Source: Parietichytrium sp. I65-24A (Eukaryota; Sar; Bigyra; Thraustochytrida; Thraustochytriidae). Taken from it: a DNA stretch of 64,000 nucleotides. The DNA is taken from the NCBI GenBank assembly GCA_012862575.1, contig BLSF01000007.1, positions 434,001 to 498,000 on the forward strand, written 5' to 3'. This document shows positions 42,016 to 50,301 of the stretch, piece after piece. The stretch's first letter is position 1; every line of letters starts with the position of its first letter. The notes beneath the pieces are model-generated. The model saw only the letters and a program-made list of their open reading frames with translations, was not told the DNA's origin and did no database searches. The translations under genes were made by a program, and so were the position numbers.

Positions 42016-43479
42016 ATGGGTCGCTGCTCCGAATGTCCTCGCGAGAGCTGCGCGCAGATGGGGCGGCTTCCGCTGTGCCTGTTGCACTCATATGCTGTCC
42101 CGTACGTGGCCCCTCAGCTACTTGTGCAACAAAAGGAAAAGAAGAAGGACAGGAAGGACTCCTCGGGACAGCAGCTGCAGCAAATGCAGCAGCGGGTTAC
42201 GGACGCAGATGCATGTAAGCGGCAGCAGGTGGCGGCGCGCGATGCATTGGCGGACCTAGCGTTCGAACTGCGCGAAGACTTGGCACGGGAAGCCAAGCTC
42301 CGAGCGCCTGTCCGGGAGAGCAAACAATTTGCGCCGCCGAAAGAACGCAGCAGAGATGATGAGAGCGCGAAGCTGCAGAAAAGCGGCGGCCCCGAGAAGA
42401 AGAAACGGCCCAGGGAAACTGCCAGCGTCTCGCCAGTAATTGCGAACCCTTTCAAGCGACGGGCCAAGGATGATGACGCGCTCAGAACGCGAGAGGACGA
42501 GGAAGCGCGTTTGTTTGAGCAACAGATGCGCTTTCTCAGGGACAAACAACAGCAGCAGCAGCAACAGCAGCGCCCACCGGGCCGTGCGGACAAGACGGAG
42601 GCAAAGACGGCACTGCGAGCCGTTGCGAAGAATGCGACTGAGGAGAAATCCAGCATCGTGGTGACCAAGGTGATGGGCGACGAGCTTGAAGGGCTGGAAG
42701 GCGTGCCGGAAGAGCCGTGGAGAAAAGCTTTTGCTGAGAAGCTCGCAAGCGCGCTGATGTTGGACCGATTGGATCCTGGTGCTAGGAAGAGCGCTGGTAG
42801 AGCAGCGCTGCAGCTTGAAAAGGCCATGTTTGAAAAGGAGTGGAAGGCTGTAGGCAATACCGGGGGGGAGCCTCGCGCTGTGGACGCGTCGAATGCGTCG
42901 AGTGTGGCCCAGGCACCCAGCAACGATGTGGTGGACCTTAGCCATGAGTTTGAGGACACTGGGGACGATCCCACCATCACTTACGCGAGCTATGACGCGT
43001 CTCTGGTGGACAAGCTGCGGAGAAAGGCTGGGGGCTCATCCTCCAGCAGCAATCCCGAACAAATTCGACGGACAGCATACAACACCCGGGGCCGCTCGTT
43101 GCTGAGGAACTTGCGGCATAGGGAGAATACTGCGCTGCGTCAAAAGATCGTCGCAGGGAAGCTCGACGCCGAGGGTGTGGTGAATGCTCCGCCAGAAGCC
43201 CTTCAAAATCCGACATCTGCGCTGGCTTGGGAAAACACGAAGAGCTCCCTCTTTCGGCAGCACATGGTAGAGGATGTCGAAGACGCCCTTGCGCAGCGCA
43301 CAGTTGTAGATACATTAGTTTGCCCACGTTGCGGCAATCGCAAGCAGAACATCATTTATACGATGGCCATGCACCACGAATCTTCCAAAGCGGAGATCTG
43401 GGGAAACAAGGAGGATCGAAACGAAGGCAAGGAGCGATTTCAGTGCGGCGAGTGCAGGTTTTACTGGGGCGCTCGTTGA
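42016..43479 (+). CDS. TFIIS-like protein with central domain and C-terminal zinc ribbon
   Basis: The protein has 487 residues. The N-terminal half is charged and coiled, with a poly-Gln run near residue 180 and a basic stretch KKKRPRET. A TFIIS central-domain-like region lies at about 230-400 (WRKAFAEKLASAL, GRSLLRNLRHRENTALRQKI, APPEALQNP). The C-terminal ribbon uses Cys436, Cys439, Cys477 and Cys480. In true TFIIS the ribbon carries an Arg-Ser-Ala-Asp-Glu-Pro hairpin that activates RNA cleavage by RNA polymerase II. Here that position reads HHESSKAEIWG, so the paired acidic residues are not conserved and stimulation of cleavage is doubtful. The start is uncertain: Met15 is an alternative and the 5' end abuts a GTAAG sequence. 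Confidence 0.85.
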   Translation: MGRCSECPRESCAQMGRLPLCLLHSYAVPYVAPQLLVQQKEKKKDRKDSSGQQLQQMQQRVTDADACKRQQVAARDALADLAFELREDLAREAKLRAPVRESKQFAPPKERSRDDESAKLQKSGGPEKKKRPRETASVSPVIANPFKRRAKDDDALRTREDEEARLFEQQMRFLRDKQQQQQQQQRPPGRADKTEAKTALRAVAKNATEEKSSIVVTKVMGDELEGLEGVPEEPWRKAFAEKLASALMLDRLDPGARKSAGRAALQLEKAMFEKEWKAVGNTGGEPRAVDASNASSVAQAPSNDVVDLSHEFEDTGDDPTITYASYDASLVDKLRRKAGGSSSSSNPEQIRRTAYNTRGRSLLRNLRHRENTALRQKIVAGKLDAEGVVNAPPEALQNPTSALAWENTKSSLFRQHMVEDVEDALAQRTVVDTLVCPRCGNRKQNIIYTMAMHHESSKAEIWGNKEDRNEGKERFQCGECRFYWGAR

Positions 43480-43921
43480 ATTCGTTGAATTCTTTTTTTC
43501 CAAGTGCAAATTAATGAGATAGGAAATCTGTAAAAACGAAATACACTATATTGTTGGGTTCATGGCAAGCGAATCTATGCACTTCTGTACGTTGCCACTC
43601 AGATAACCCTCTCCTCAGCCAACCGCTCTGAGCGATTTCATTTCATCTTTGTCCTCCATTTGATAAGTAATTTGCGAAATTTGGAAGCGCTTCCTGTGGA
43701 ATAGAATAGAAATGGAAACTGGGTGACAACGGGAAGGGGCTCCAGAACATGGAGGGCAATTCGCTGCAATACAACCCGCAAATAAGAAACGCTGCACAAT
43801 ACACTGAAGAATGGACACGAGATACCGCGGCACTACACACTAGAAAGAAACAGGAGCGCAAGAACCTGTAGGTCGCCTCTACATCGCAACTCTCAAACCG
43901 AATTCGGCCAGGATCGCCAAT
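43480..43921. other. Convergent intergenic region
   Basis: 442 bases between the TFIIS-like and bZIP 3' ends; nothing recognised. Confidence 0.5.
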
Positions 43922-45604
43922 TTACCCATCTAGAACGTCCATTAATACGGCAATATCATCCAACGTCATGTCAGATTCTGCCTTGAGTAGAATGTCACGC
44001 GCAGCAGCGTAACGCGGATCGTTCATGATACCGTGACCCCCAAAGCGCCCTGTGGAGTCGAAAATAGCGCTCTCTCCAATGCCACATTCGTCCAACGCAG
44101 AGCGGTTTTGCTCAACCCACAACATGTAGCGCAAAGACTGTTCTGGGGTAAGAATGTCCATAAGGGCGCGGGTGTGGGTCTCAACCGTTTTTGCTCTGGT
44201 CGAAAGGTTGCTCCGCAGCTTGGCCAAATATTTTACACAGACGCTCAACCGCTGCCGCTCCTCCTTGGAGTTGCTGTCACTTTGCTTGTACTTGACCTTG
44301 AGCTTATCCTGTTGGTCGAGGGAAAGACCAAGCTCGGTCGACACCAGGCCCCACAGCCCGGAATCCGCACGCTTCCCAGTGACGGGATCGACTGGCCGCT
44401 CCTCGAAGAATGACTCGTTTTGATTCATCATCCACAACATGAATTTTGTGTACGGAGGGAGCAGCAGGTTAAGAATGTGTTTATAGTGGTGGTCCAGAAG
44501 AGAGAGGCGCTCCTTTGACCCCGGCCCAGCCTCCTCCAATATGCTGAGAAGATGGTCTTTAAGCGCGGCAGGATGCAAGCCCGACACAGCTCTCTTAGAC
44601 AGATCGTCTAAAAGCTGTCTTCTACGTTCGTGCATTGCTCGATTCGCATATTCCAGATGGTCGCGGCGCAACTCATCCAGCTCGCTGGCAAGCTGAGACA
44701 CTCGTTCTTCCAAAAGCTCGAGGTGTTCCTTCTTCCTCCTGCGACTCTGTCGTGCAGACTCGCGGTTGCGCGCAAGACGACGCTGCCGCTTCTCCTCAGT
44801 TTCCTCGACACCCATGCCCAAATCACCGGCTTCAGTTTTCATGACTATCGAACTAGCAGAAGTCGGGCTTTGCTTTGCAGTCGCACGGCCATTTGAGCCT
44901 ACTGGGTCCGAAGTACTTGCACCAGCGTTCGTTCGGGCGCCGCCACGTCCAGGCACTGGCCTCTCGTCTACAGCCTCAGCCTTGATACCCTTTGCATGCG
45001 AGGGACTGCTCTTGGAGGAGCTTCTTGATGGTGGTGCTCTGACTTCGGGGGCACCAGGTGGTGGCACTGGTGCCACCACACTGCCTGAACTGTGCCCAGC
45101 GGGCCCTCGGGGGTCATACTGCATCTGCTGCATGTTGGGAGGCGGGCCCTGCCAATAGTTGTTCGCTGCCTGCGGCGGCAGCACGCCGTAAGGGTGTTGC
45201 GAGACCTGTTGAGGAGGCGGCTGTTGTTGTTGGGCCACAGGCTGCATACCCATGCCAGGGTGATATCCACCTCTAGGCGGCCCGGGCATGGGCTGCCCGT
45301 AGAGCTGCTGCTCGTGGGATTGCGAAGGCGGCATTTGGTGCCCCTGGGGCCCACCAGCATACATTCCATGCATCCCTGCGTGACCCGAAGCACCGTCCTG
45401 CCCCGCTCCATAATCCTTTCTACCCCCGTCATCCCTCAGCAGCGACTCCATCCCGCTATTAACTTCGTCCAAGTGCGGGATCGGCGACTTGAGCTCCAAA
45501 TCCAATCCGGCACCACCCTCGCTTCCGAGAAAGTAATCTAACAGGTCATCGTCGCCGTCTATCAGCAGATCGCTGTCGAGCCCGATGTCTCCGCTCCCAC
45601 TCAT
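43922..45604 (-). CDS. bZIP transcription factor with conserved helical C-terminal domain
   Basis: The protein has 560 residues from the ATG at 45604 (MSGSGDIGLDSDLLIDGDDD). An acidic N-terminus and a long Gln/Pro/Gly-rich stretch (about 60-200) look like an activation region. The basic region RNRESARQSRRRKK (about 277-290) has the N-x7-R spacing of bZIP proteins and leads into a short leucine zipper. Residues about 330-555 form a helical domain holding two related segments, PPYTKFMLWMMNQN and TPEQSLRYMLWVEQN, a layout I associate with plant-TGA or algal bZIP C-terminal regions (DOG1-like, uncertain). It should bind ACGT-core DNA as a dimer in the nucleus. A TATA-like box and 6- and 7-base repeats lie upstream. 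Confidence 0.88.
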   Translation of the reverse strand: MSGSGDIGLDSDLLIDGDDDLLDYFLGSEGGAGLDLELKSPIPHLDEVNSGMESLLRDDGGRKDYGAGQDGASGHAGMHGMYAGGPQGHQMPPSQSHEQQLYGQPMPGPPRGGYHPGMGMQPVAQQQQPPPQQVSQHPYGVLPPQAANNYWQGPPPNMQQMQYDPRGPAGHSSGSVVAPVPPPGAPEVRAPPSRSSSKSSPSHAKGIKAEAVDERPVPGRGGARTNAGASTSDPVGSNGRATAKQSPTSASSIVMKTEAGDLGMGVEETEEKRQRRLARNRESARQSRRRKKEHLELLEERVSQLASELDELRRDHLEYANRAMHERRRQLLDDLSKRAVSGLHPAALKDHLLSILEEAGPGSKERLSLLDHHYKHILNLLLPPYTKFMLWMMNQNESFFEERPVDPVTGKRADSGLWGLVSTELGLSLDQQDKLKVKYKQSDSNSKEERQRLSVCVKYLAKLRSNLSTRAKTVETHTRALMDILTPEQSLRYMLWVEQNRSALDECGIGESAIFDSTGRFGGHGIMNDPRYAAARDILLKAESDMTLDDIAVLMDVLDG

Positions 45605-45611
45605 CCTCGCA

Positions 45612-45637
45612 ATCGCAATTGAAATTGAAATTGAAAT
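45612..45637. repeat. AATTGA hexamer repeat in the bZIP leader
   Basis: Three or four 6-base units (AATTGA, flanked by AATCGC and AATCTC) lie a few bases upstream of the bZIP start codon. Confidence 0.8.
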
Positions 45638-45701
45638 CTCCCGCCTGCAGCCGATCAAACCACCAAGCCACCAAGACACCGACCAAGCGCACCAGGCGCA
45701 G

Positions 45702-45729
45702 AGTATTCAGTATTCAGTATTCAGGAATC
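45702..45729. repeat. Heptamer repeat (AGTATTC) upstream of the bZIP gene
   Basis: Three exact AGTATTC units plus AGGAATC lie in 7-base register, about 98 bases upstream of the ATG at 45604. A looser CTCTCAA/TCTGAGA heptad-like stretch continues to about 45790. Confidence 0.85.
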
Positions 45730-45861
45730 AGCGCACAAACGCCAAGTCCCGGCAACTCTCAATCTCTCAATCTGAGATTCTCAATCTGAGCTCTCTCTTT
45801 CTCTTTCTGCCCCGCACACAGCAGCCAAATGTCTGATTTCTGAGTAATCAACTCTGGTCTC

Positions 45862-45873
45862 TTTTTATATATA
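45862..45873 (-). promoter_or_regulatory. TATA-like box upstream of the bZIP gene
   Basis: The minus strand reads TATATATAAAAA about 260 bases before the bZIP start codon. Assigned by sequence and position only. Confidence 0.35.
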
Positions 45874-47230
45874 GTTCGTCAATCGACCAACTTATAAAAA
45901 AGTCGCCTTAGGTTGCGTCGCCGACGTCTCTGTTCTATCTCTCGCTCTCTCGCTCTCTCCCGCAACACCCCGGGTTAGGTTAGGTTAGGTTAATTTGGTG
46001 CTAGCAAGGCCTCTAGCTGAGCGGCTAGTCGCGGTTACCTCCGAGGACGTGCGCGCCGTGTGTCCGTGTATCTGCCAGTAGTACTCGGACTGTGGCCAGT
46101 AAGACATGGTAAGNTGCCAGTGGGATCAATCAAGGCCGCATAGACTCAGCTGGCGTCATCAATTAATAATCAATTACGGATGGTCATCAAACGGCTGACG
46201 TCGTGTTTGGCAGCCACTCTGTGAAAATAGGAAGAGAACGATCGTTACTCTGCCGTTACACAGTATTCAGTCTAAGAAATCTTCACTACTCCTATTGAAC
46301 GGAGTAGTGCATGCTCATGGTGGCACTTAGAAGTCACCACCCAGACTCAACACCAGCCACACCAGCTCCCATTAGCAAGCGAGAGGTGGGTGAATGGTAA
46401 AACCAAAACAATTCTGCAATTCGGGGAATTCGGGGATTGGGAACTGGAATTTGGACTTTTGGAAGAGGTTCTCTTGTCAGTCTTCATCTTCTTCTATCTC
46501 AATCAATCAACAACAAAACAAAACAAAACAATAGACAACAAAACAGGACAAAAATGTTAATTGCCTACTGTGTAGTACTAGTACCAGTACATACAAGTCA
46601 CGATCAACCGACAAGATAATAAGTTCATAGTGAGGCACACCAGTATCGATTGGGACCACTGGGACCCTCACGACGCATAAGCTAAGAGGGGAAGAATGGA
46701 GAGTGTATGTGAAAGCTTGGACTGACAACGAAGCAAAGAGAGAGAGAGAGAGAGAGAAGTACAGGCCTCGCTGCGCCTCACGTGATAGCCACAGTGTGCA
46801 CACAGGCACCACTTCCTTGCCCACAATCCACATCTCGCTCCGTATTGCCGGGCCAGAGCACGCCAGAGCCCTCCTTCCTTTACAGTAGTAGCCTTGCACA
46901 CACCGCACGGAGAAAGAGGCATACGACCGTTCTGGAGAGTGCAACGAACTTGAGACACTTGGGCTTGCAGCTTTGCAAAGTGAGCAAGTGAACAAGTGAG
47001 CCAGTTCATCAACGAGACGACGAGACGACGCCGGACTTGCGAGCCCGAGAGTTGGGTCGCAACTTGGCGTTTCTTTTGTGAAAGTCGTCGCCGTTGTTGC
47101 AGGGACCGCTCGCGCGAACCTGACTGGTTGCCGTTTGTGCACGTCGTCCCCTGTGTTGTCGAAAGACAGGAAGAACGAAAAGGAGGAAGGAAGGCCGGGC
47201 AGCTAGAGTGGAGCAAGGAAGGTAAGGAAG

Positions 47231-49573
47231 ATGTCTTCGCGCACCTGTGCTAACATACCGAATTTTTTTTCGACTGAGTGCGCCAAGCCGGAAAATGGTT
47301 ATTTTCAGTGCCCTGCATTTGTGATGAATGTTTGCCAGATACCAGTGTCCGAAGCGCAGGAGGCGTGTAACGATGGTTCTGAGACAGAGTTCTTCAGCCA
47401 CTTCCCGTGCTACTGCGATGATCGGTGCTTGAGCAAGTGGGGTGCCTCTGTATCGTTCGGCATCATCGCTGGAACTTTACTGATTGGCCTCACGTGTGTC
47501 TTCGCCCGCGCGATTCGTCCTCCCGCAAAATTTGCCGAGGTCGAGCGCAGGCTCTCGATATCTAAAGAAGACAAGCCCGAGGAACGCGTCAGCAATTGTA
47601 GCATTGCATCCTTTAAGTGGATTCCGTTCACGGTCAGTGTGGTCGTCTCGGTGTGGTTCATTGTCTCCACTGTGATTGTAATCGTGAAAAACGGTGATGC
47701 CAATGTATCCACTTTCGAGATGACTTACATGTTCATCTCGACAATGTTCATGACCTTTTGGTTGTTCTCCAACTTTTGCCTCATTCTGAATGGTGCGCGC
47801 GGGCTGTTTTACCTCAACAAGGAATTGAAGAAAACGGAACCCGTGCAGCACACTGGAACAGTGGAGCATATTGTAGTACTTCCAAACTACAAGGAGGACA
47901 TGGACATGATGCGAGGAACCATTGACCGTCTTCGGGACCAGTCCTTCATGGACGTCAAGAATAAAGTCACTCTTGTACTTGCGATGGAGCAAGGCGAAGA
48001 AGGACACCTTGAGAAAGGTCAAACCCTTCGCGACGAGTATATTGCTGACTTTAAGGACGTCATCGTGACCTGCCACCCTCGTCTTCCGAACGAGCAACCC
48101 GGCAAGTCTAGCAACATGAAGTGGGCGTACTCATGCATCCGAAGATTCGCAAAGTACTCTAAGAAGTCTGAGAATCCGGACAGCGGCATGCTTCCTTTTG
48201 ACGAGGACGTAAAAGATCTTGAGCATTCGGAGGAGGTAAGTCCCCTTCTCTCTGAGAGTGACCAAGAGTATATGAAGCACGCTGACATTGAAAATAAGAC
48301 CGTGGCGAGCCCTGGCTATTCGTTTGATGCAGACAACACAGTCATCACTTTGATGGACGCAGATGCCCTCTCGCACTTGCGGTTCCTCGCCACCTTATCT
48401 GCCGCTTTCGAGAACGAGGATGGCCCACATCGCCATCTCAGATTCTGGCAATGCCCAATCGCATTCTACGAAAACTTGGATGAGCTCGACTTCCTCAATC
48501 GCGCAAGCGCCATTATCATGGCTTTTAACGAGTTGGCCAACACCGGTGTCATTGATCTTGGCTTGATGGGAGCAAACCCGCGTTTTCCTGTAAATACCTA
48601 CAGCATGAGCTGGAGGCTGTTTCATCTCATGGAGGGCGGAGACAATTTTGTTGTTTCGGATGAGGTGCACAACTTTGTGAAGGCCTTTCACTTGACCAAA
48701 GGACTGGTGCGTCTGGACCCAATCTACTTGCCGATTAGTGTTTACTCCGTGACCAGCGATGACTTTCTCAAAGGGTTCTTTGCGCGGTTTCAGCAGATTA
48801 AAAGGTGGCTTTACGGCAACTCATTTGAATTTTCATTTTGGTGCGGCAAATACGTCGGCTGCTCTCAAAACAAAGGCTGGAACGTATCGGTTCTGGACAC
48901 CGCTCCGATCATGTGGCGTCTATTCATCTACTCTTCCATCAACCTTATCCAGCCTCTTTTCTTTTGCGTATACGGTCTGTCGTGGGCATTTTACTTGGCC
49001 ACGCCATACTTTCAAACGTTGATGACGACTTTTGTTACGTTGATCATGACTACTTTCATGATTATCAACGTATCCATTTTCGTCATGCACTGGAAGTTGA
49101 TCTCCATTCTCAAGGTAAACAAAATTAGAGAATGGCCTCTGTGGAAAAAGGTGATAGTGACCTGCTTTGATGCTGTTATCGGAGTCGGGGCCACCACTGT
49201 ATTTTACGTATACGCAGCTGGACTCGCCGCCAATGGGCAATTGCTGTTCACGAGTGGGTTCAGCTGGGGGACGGAGGGCCGTGCACAGCGCCAGGAGAAG
49301 CAAGCAGCGAATGCCCTGGCTTCACAAGAGAGGTATCGCAGCAAAGCCACCTTACTGCACGCGTCCTCCATTCTCAGCAACACTTCCAGTCGCTTTGAAA
49401 GTGCGCCAATCATGGGAGGATTTACCAAGGACGAGAATGTCCACTCCCTTGCCTCGTCAAGTGCAGGACCGTCTTTGTTCAACGCACAAATCAACGCTGT
49501 AGAAACCGAGAGCGAGCAATCCATCGAGAAAGGTGACAGCTCGGTTCCTCAGACCAGCATAACTCAAACCTAA
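47231..49573 (+). CDS. Membrane GT2-family glycosyltransferase
   Basis: The protein has 780 residues. The N-terminus is Cys-rich (about 6-70) and probably lumenal or extracellular, followed by membrane helices near 73-95, 135-158 and 165-187. The cytosolic catalytic domain has VLPNYKED near 217, the metal-binding MDADA (Asp376, Asp378), an acidic SDE near 476 and QQIKRW (521-526), the order expected for processive GT2 enzymes such as chitin, hyaluronan or cellulose synthases. Several C-terminal helices (about 555-690) would form the translocation path. A Ser-rich cytosolic tail ends the protein. The polymer made is not determinable; a cell-wall or extracellular polysaccharide is likely. Confidence 0.88.
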   Translation: MSSRTCANIPNFFSTECAKPENGYFQCPAFVMNVCQIPVSEAQEACNDGSETEFFSHFPCYCDDRCLSKWGASVSFGIIAGTLLIGLTCVFARAIRPPAKFAEVERRLSISKEDKPEERVSNCSIASFKWIPFTVSVVVSVWFIVSTVIVIVKNGDANVSTFEMTYMFISTMFMTFWLFSNFCLILNGARGLFYLNKELKKTEPVQHTGTVEHIVVLPNYKEDMDMMRGTIDRLRDQSFMDVKNKVTLVLAMEQGEEGHLEKGQTLRDEYIADFKDVIVTCHPRLPNEQPGKSSNMKWAYSCIRRFAKYSKKSENPDSGMLPFDEDVKDLEHSEEVSPLLSESDQEYMKHADIENKTVASPGYSFDADNTVITLMDADALSHLRFLATLSAAFENEDGPHRHLRFWQCPIAFYENLDELDFLNRASAIIMAFNELANTGVIDLGLMGANPRFPVNTYSMSWRLFHLMEGGDNFVVSDEVHNFVKAFHLTKGLVRLDPIYLPISVYSVTSDDFLKGFFARFQQIKRWLYGNSFEFSFWCGKYVGCSQNKGWNVSVLDTAPIMWRLFIYSSINLIQPLFFCVYGLSWAFYLATPYFQTLMTTFVTLIMTTFMIINVSIFVMHWKLISILKVNKIREWPLWKKVIVTCFDAVIGVGATTVFYVYAAGLAANGQLLFTSGFSWGTEGRAQRQEKQAANALASQERYRSKATLLHASSILSNTSSRFESAPIMGGFTKDENVHSLASSSAGPSLFNAQINAVETESEQSIEKGDSSVPQTSITQT

Positions 49574-50301
49574 CTGTCCTTTTGAGAAATGTGATCCTCT
49601 CGGAATCGGACATACAAAAGATAATGTTACAAAATCAACTTTTCCTTCTCAACGTGCATGGTCTGCTTCCAAGAAGCATCTCCAACCCAACCTATGCCTG
49701 AACCAAAGCTGAATCCTTTTACTACTCCTGGAGAACTCTCCAAGCATGTTCGAAGAAACTATAACGTTGCTCACAGTCTGTTCAATCAATCTCACGGCAG
49801 ACGACAATAACAACTACAATTCGGAAAGTTCTTTGGATTTGGATTTCGCGGGCATGGGCATGGCACATTAGTCTTGCGGTCCCCAACCAAAAAGAAAGGC
49901 ACGAAGAAAAGGAAATGTCTACTCGAGTACCAGTCACCGACCGCGCGGGTAGGAAGTGCTGTTGCCTTGAGACGAAGACTATCGTTGCAGGCTATTTGAG
50001 TGCCAGCTACTCGAGTACCGGCATCACCAATAAGATCCACGAGTGTCATGTTCAAGGAACGAAGATTGCCGTCCTAGGAAAAGGAAAAGAGCAAAGGCAC
50101 TTGGCACTCTTGGCACAGTCGGGAATCTGTCCAGCCAGTTTGGAGCTCGCAAACTTATTCTTGCCGCGGATGCTGGCGTGCTCGATTTGAGTAACTGGTA
50201 ATTTTTGTGAGCTCCGGCTTCAGCGCTCAGCACTCAGCACTCTGAACTCTGCACTCTTCGTTCTGTTGTCTGTTGTCTGCGCCAAAAGGGGCCGGGGAGA
50301 C
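49574..50301. other. Intergenic region with a heptad-phased leader
   Basis: No gene recognised; a 91-codon frame at 49915-50190 has no family resemblance. The end carries the heptad-phased array before the lipase. Confidence 0.5.
50221..50283. repeat. Degenerate heptamer array (CAGCACT / CTGTTGT) in the lipase leader
   Basis: Nine consecutive 7-base units share a register: CAGCGCT, CAGCACT twice, CTGAACT, CTGCACT, CTTCGTT, CTGTTGT twice and CTGCGCC. The array ends 18 bases before the ATG at 50302. Confidence 0.75.

Larger units (their letters stand above)
45605..47230. other. 1.6 kb divergent region, bZIP / glycosyltransferase
   Basis: No gene recognised. It holds the bZIP leader repeats and TATA-like box, a (TTAGG)3 run (45975-45989), one undetermined base at 46114, an ACAAA repeat near 46510 and a GA run (46736-46757). 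Confidence 0.55.

Noticed and set aside
41892-42057. Possible first exon of the TFIIS-like gene ending at the CAG|GTAAGC at 42009/42010
   Set aside because: The acceptors I tested downstream (42057, 42118) do not join it in the TFIIS frame.
42114-42980. 288-codon minus-strand frame
   Set aside because: Antisense to the TFIIS-like gene; Ser/Cys runs come from its CAG and GAG codons.
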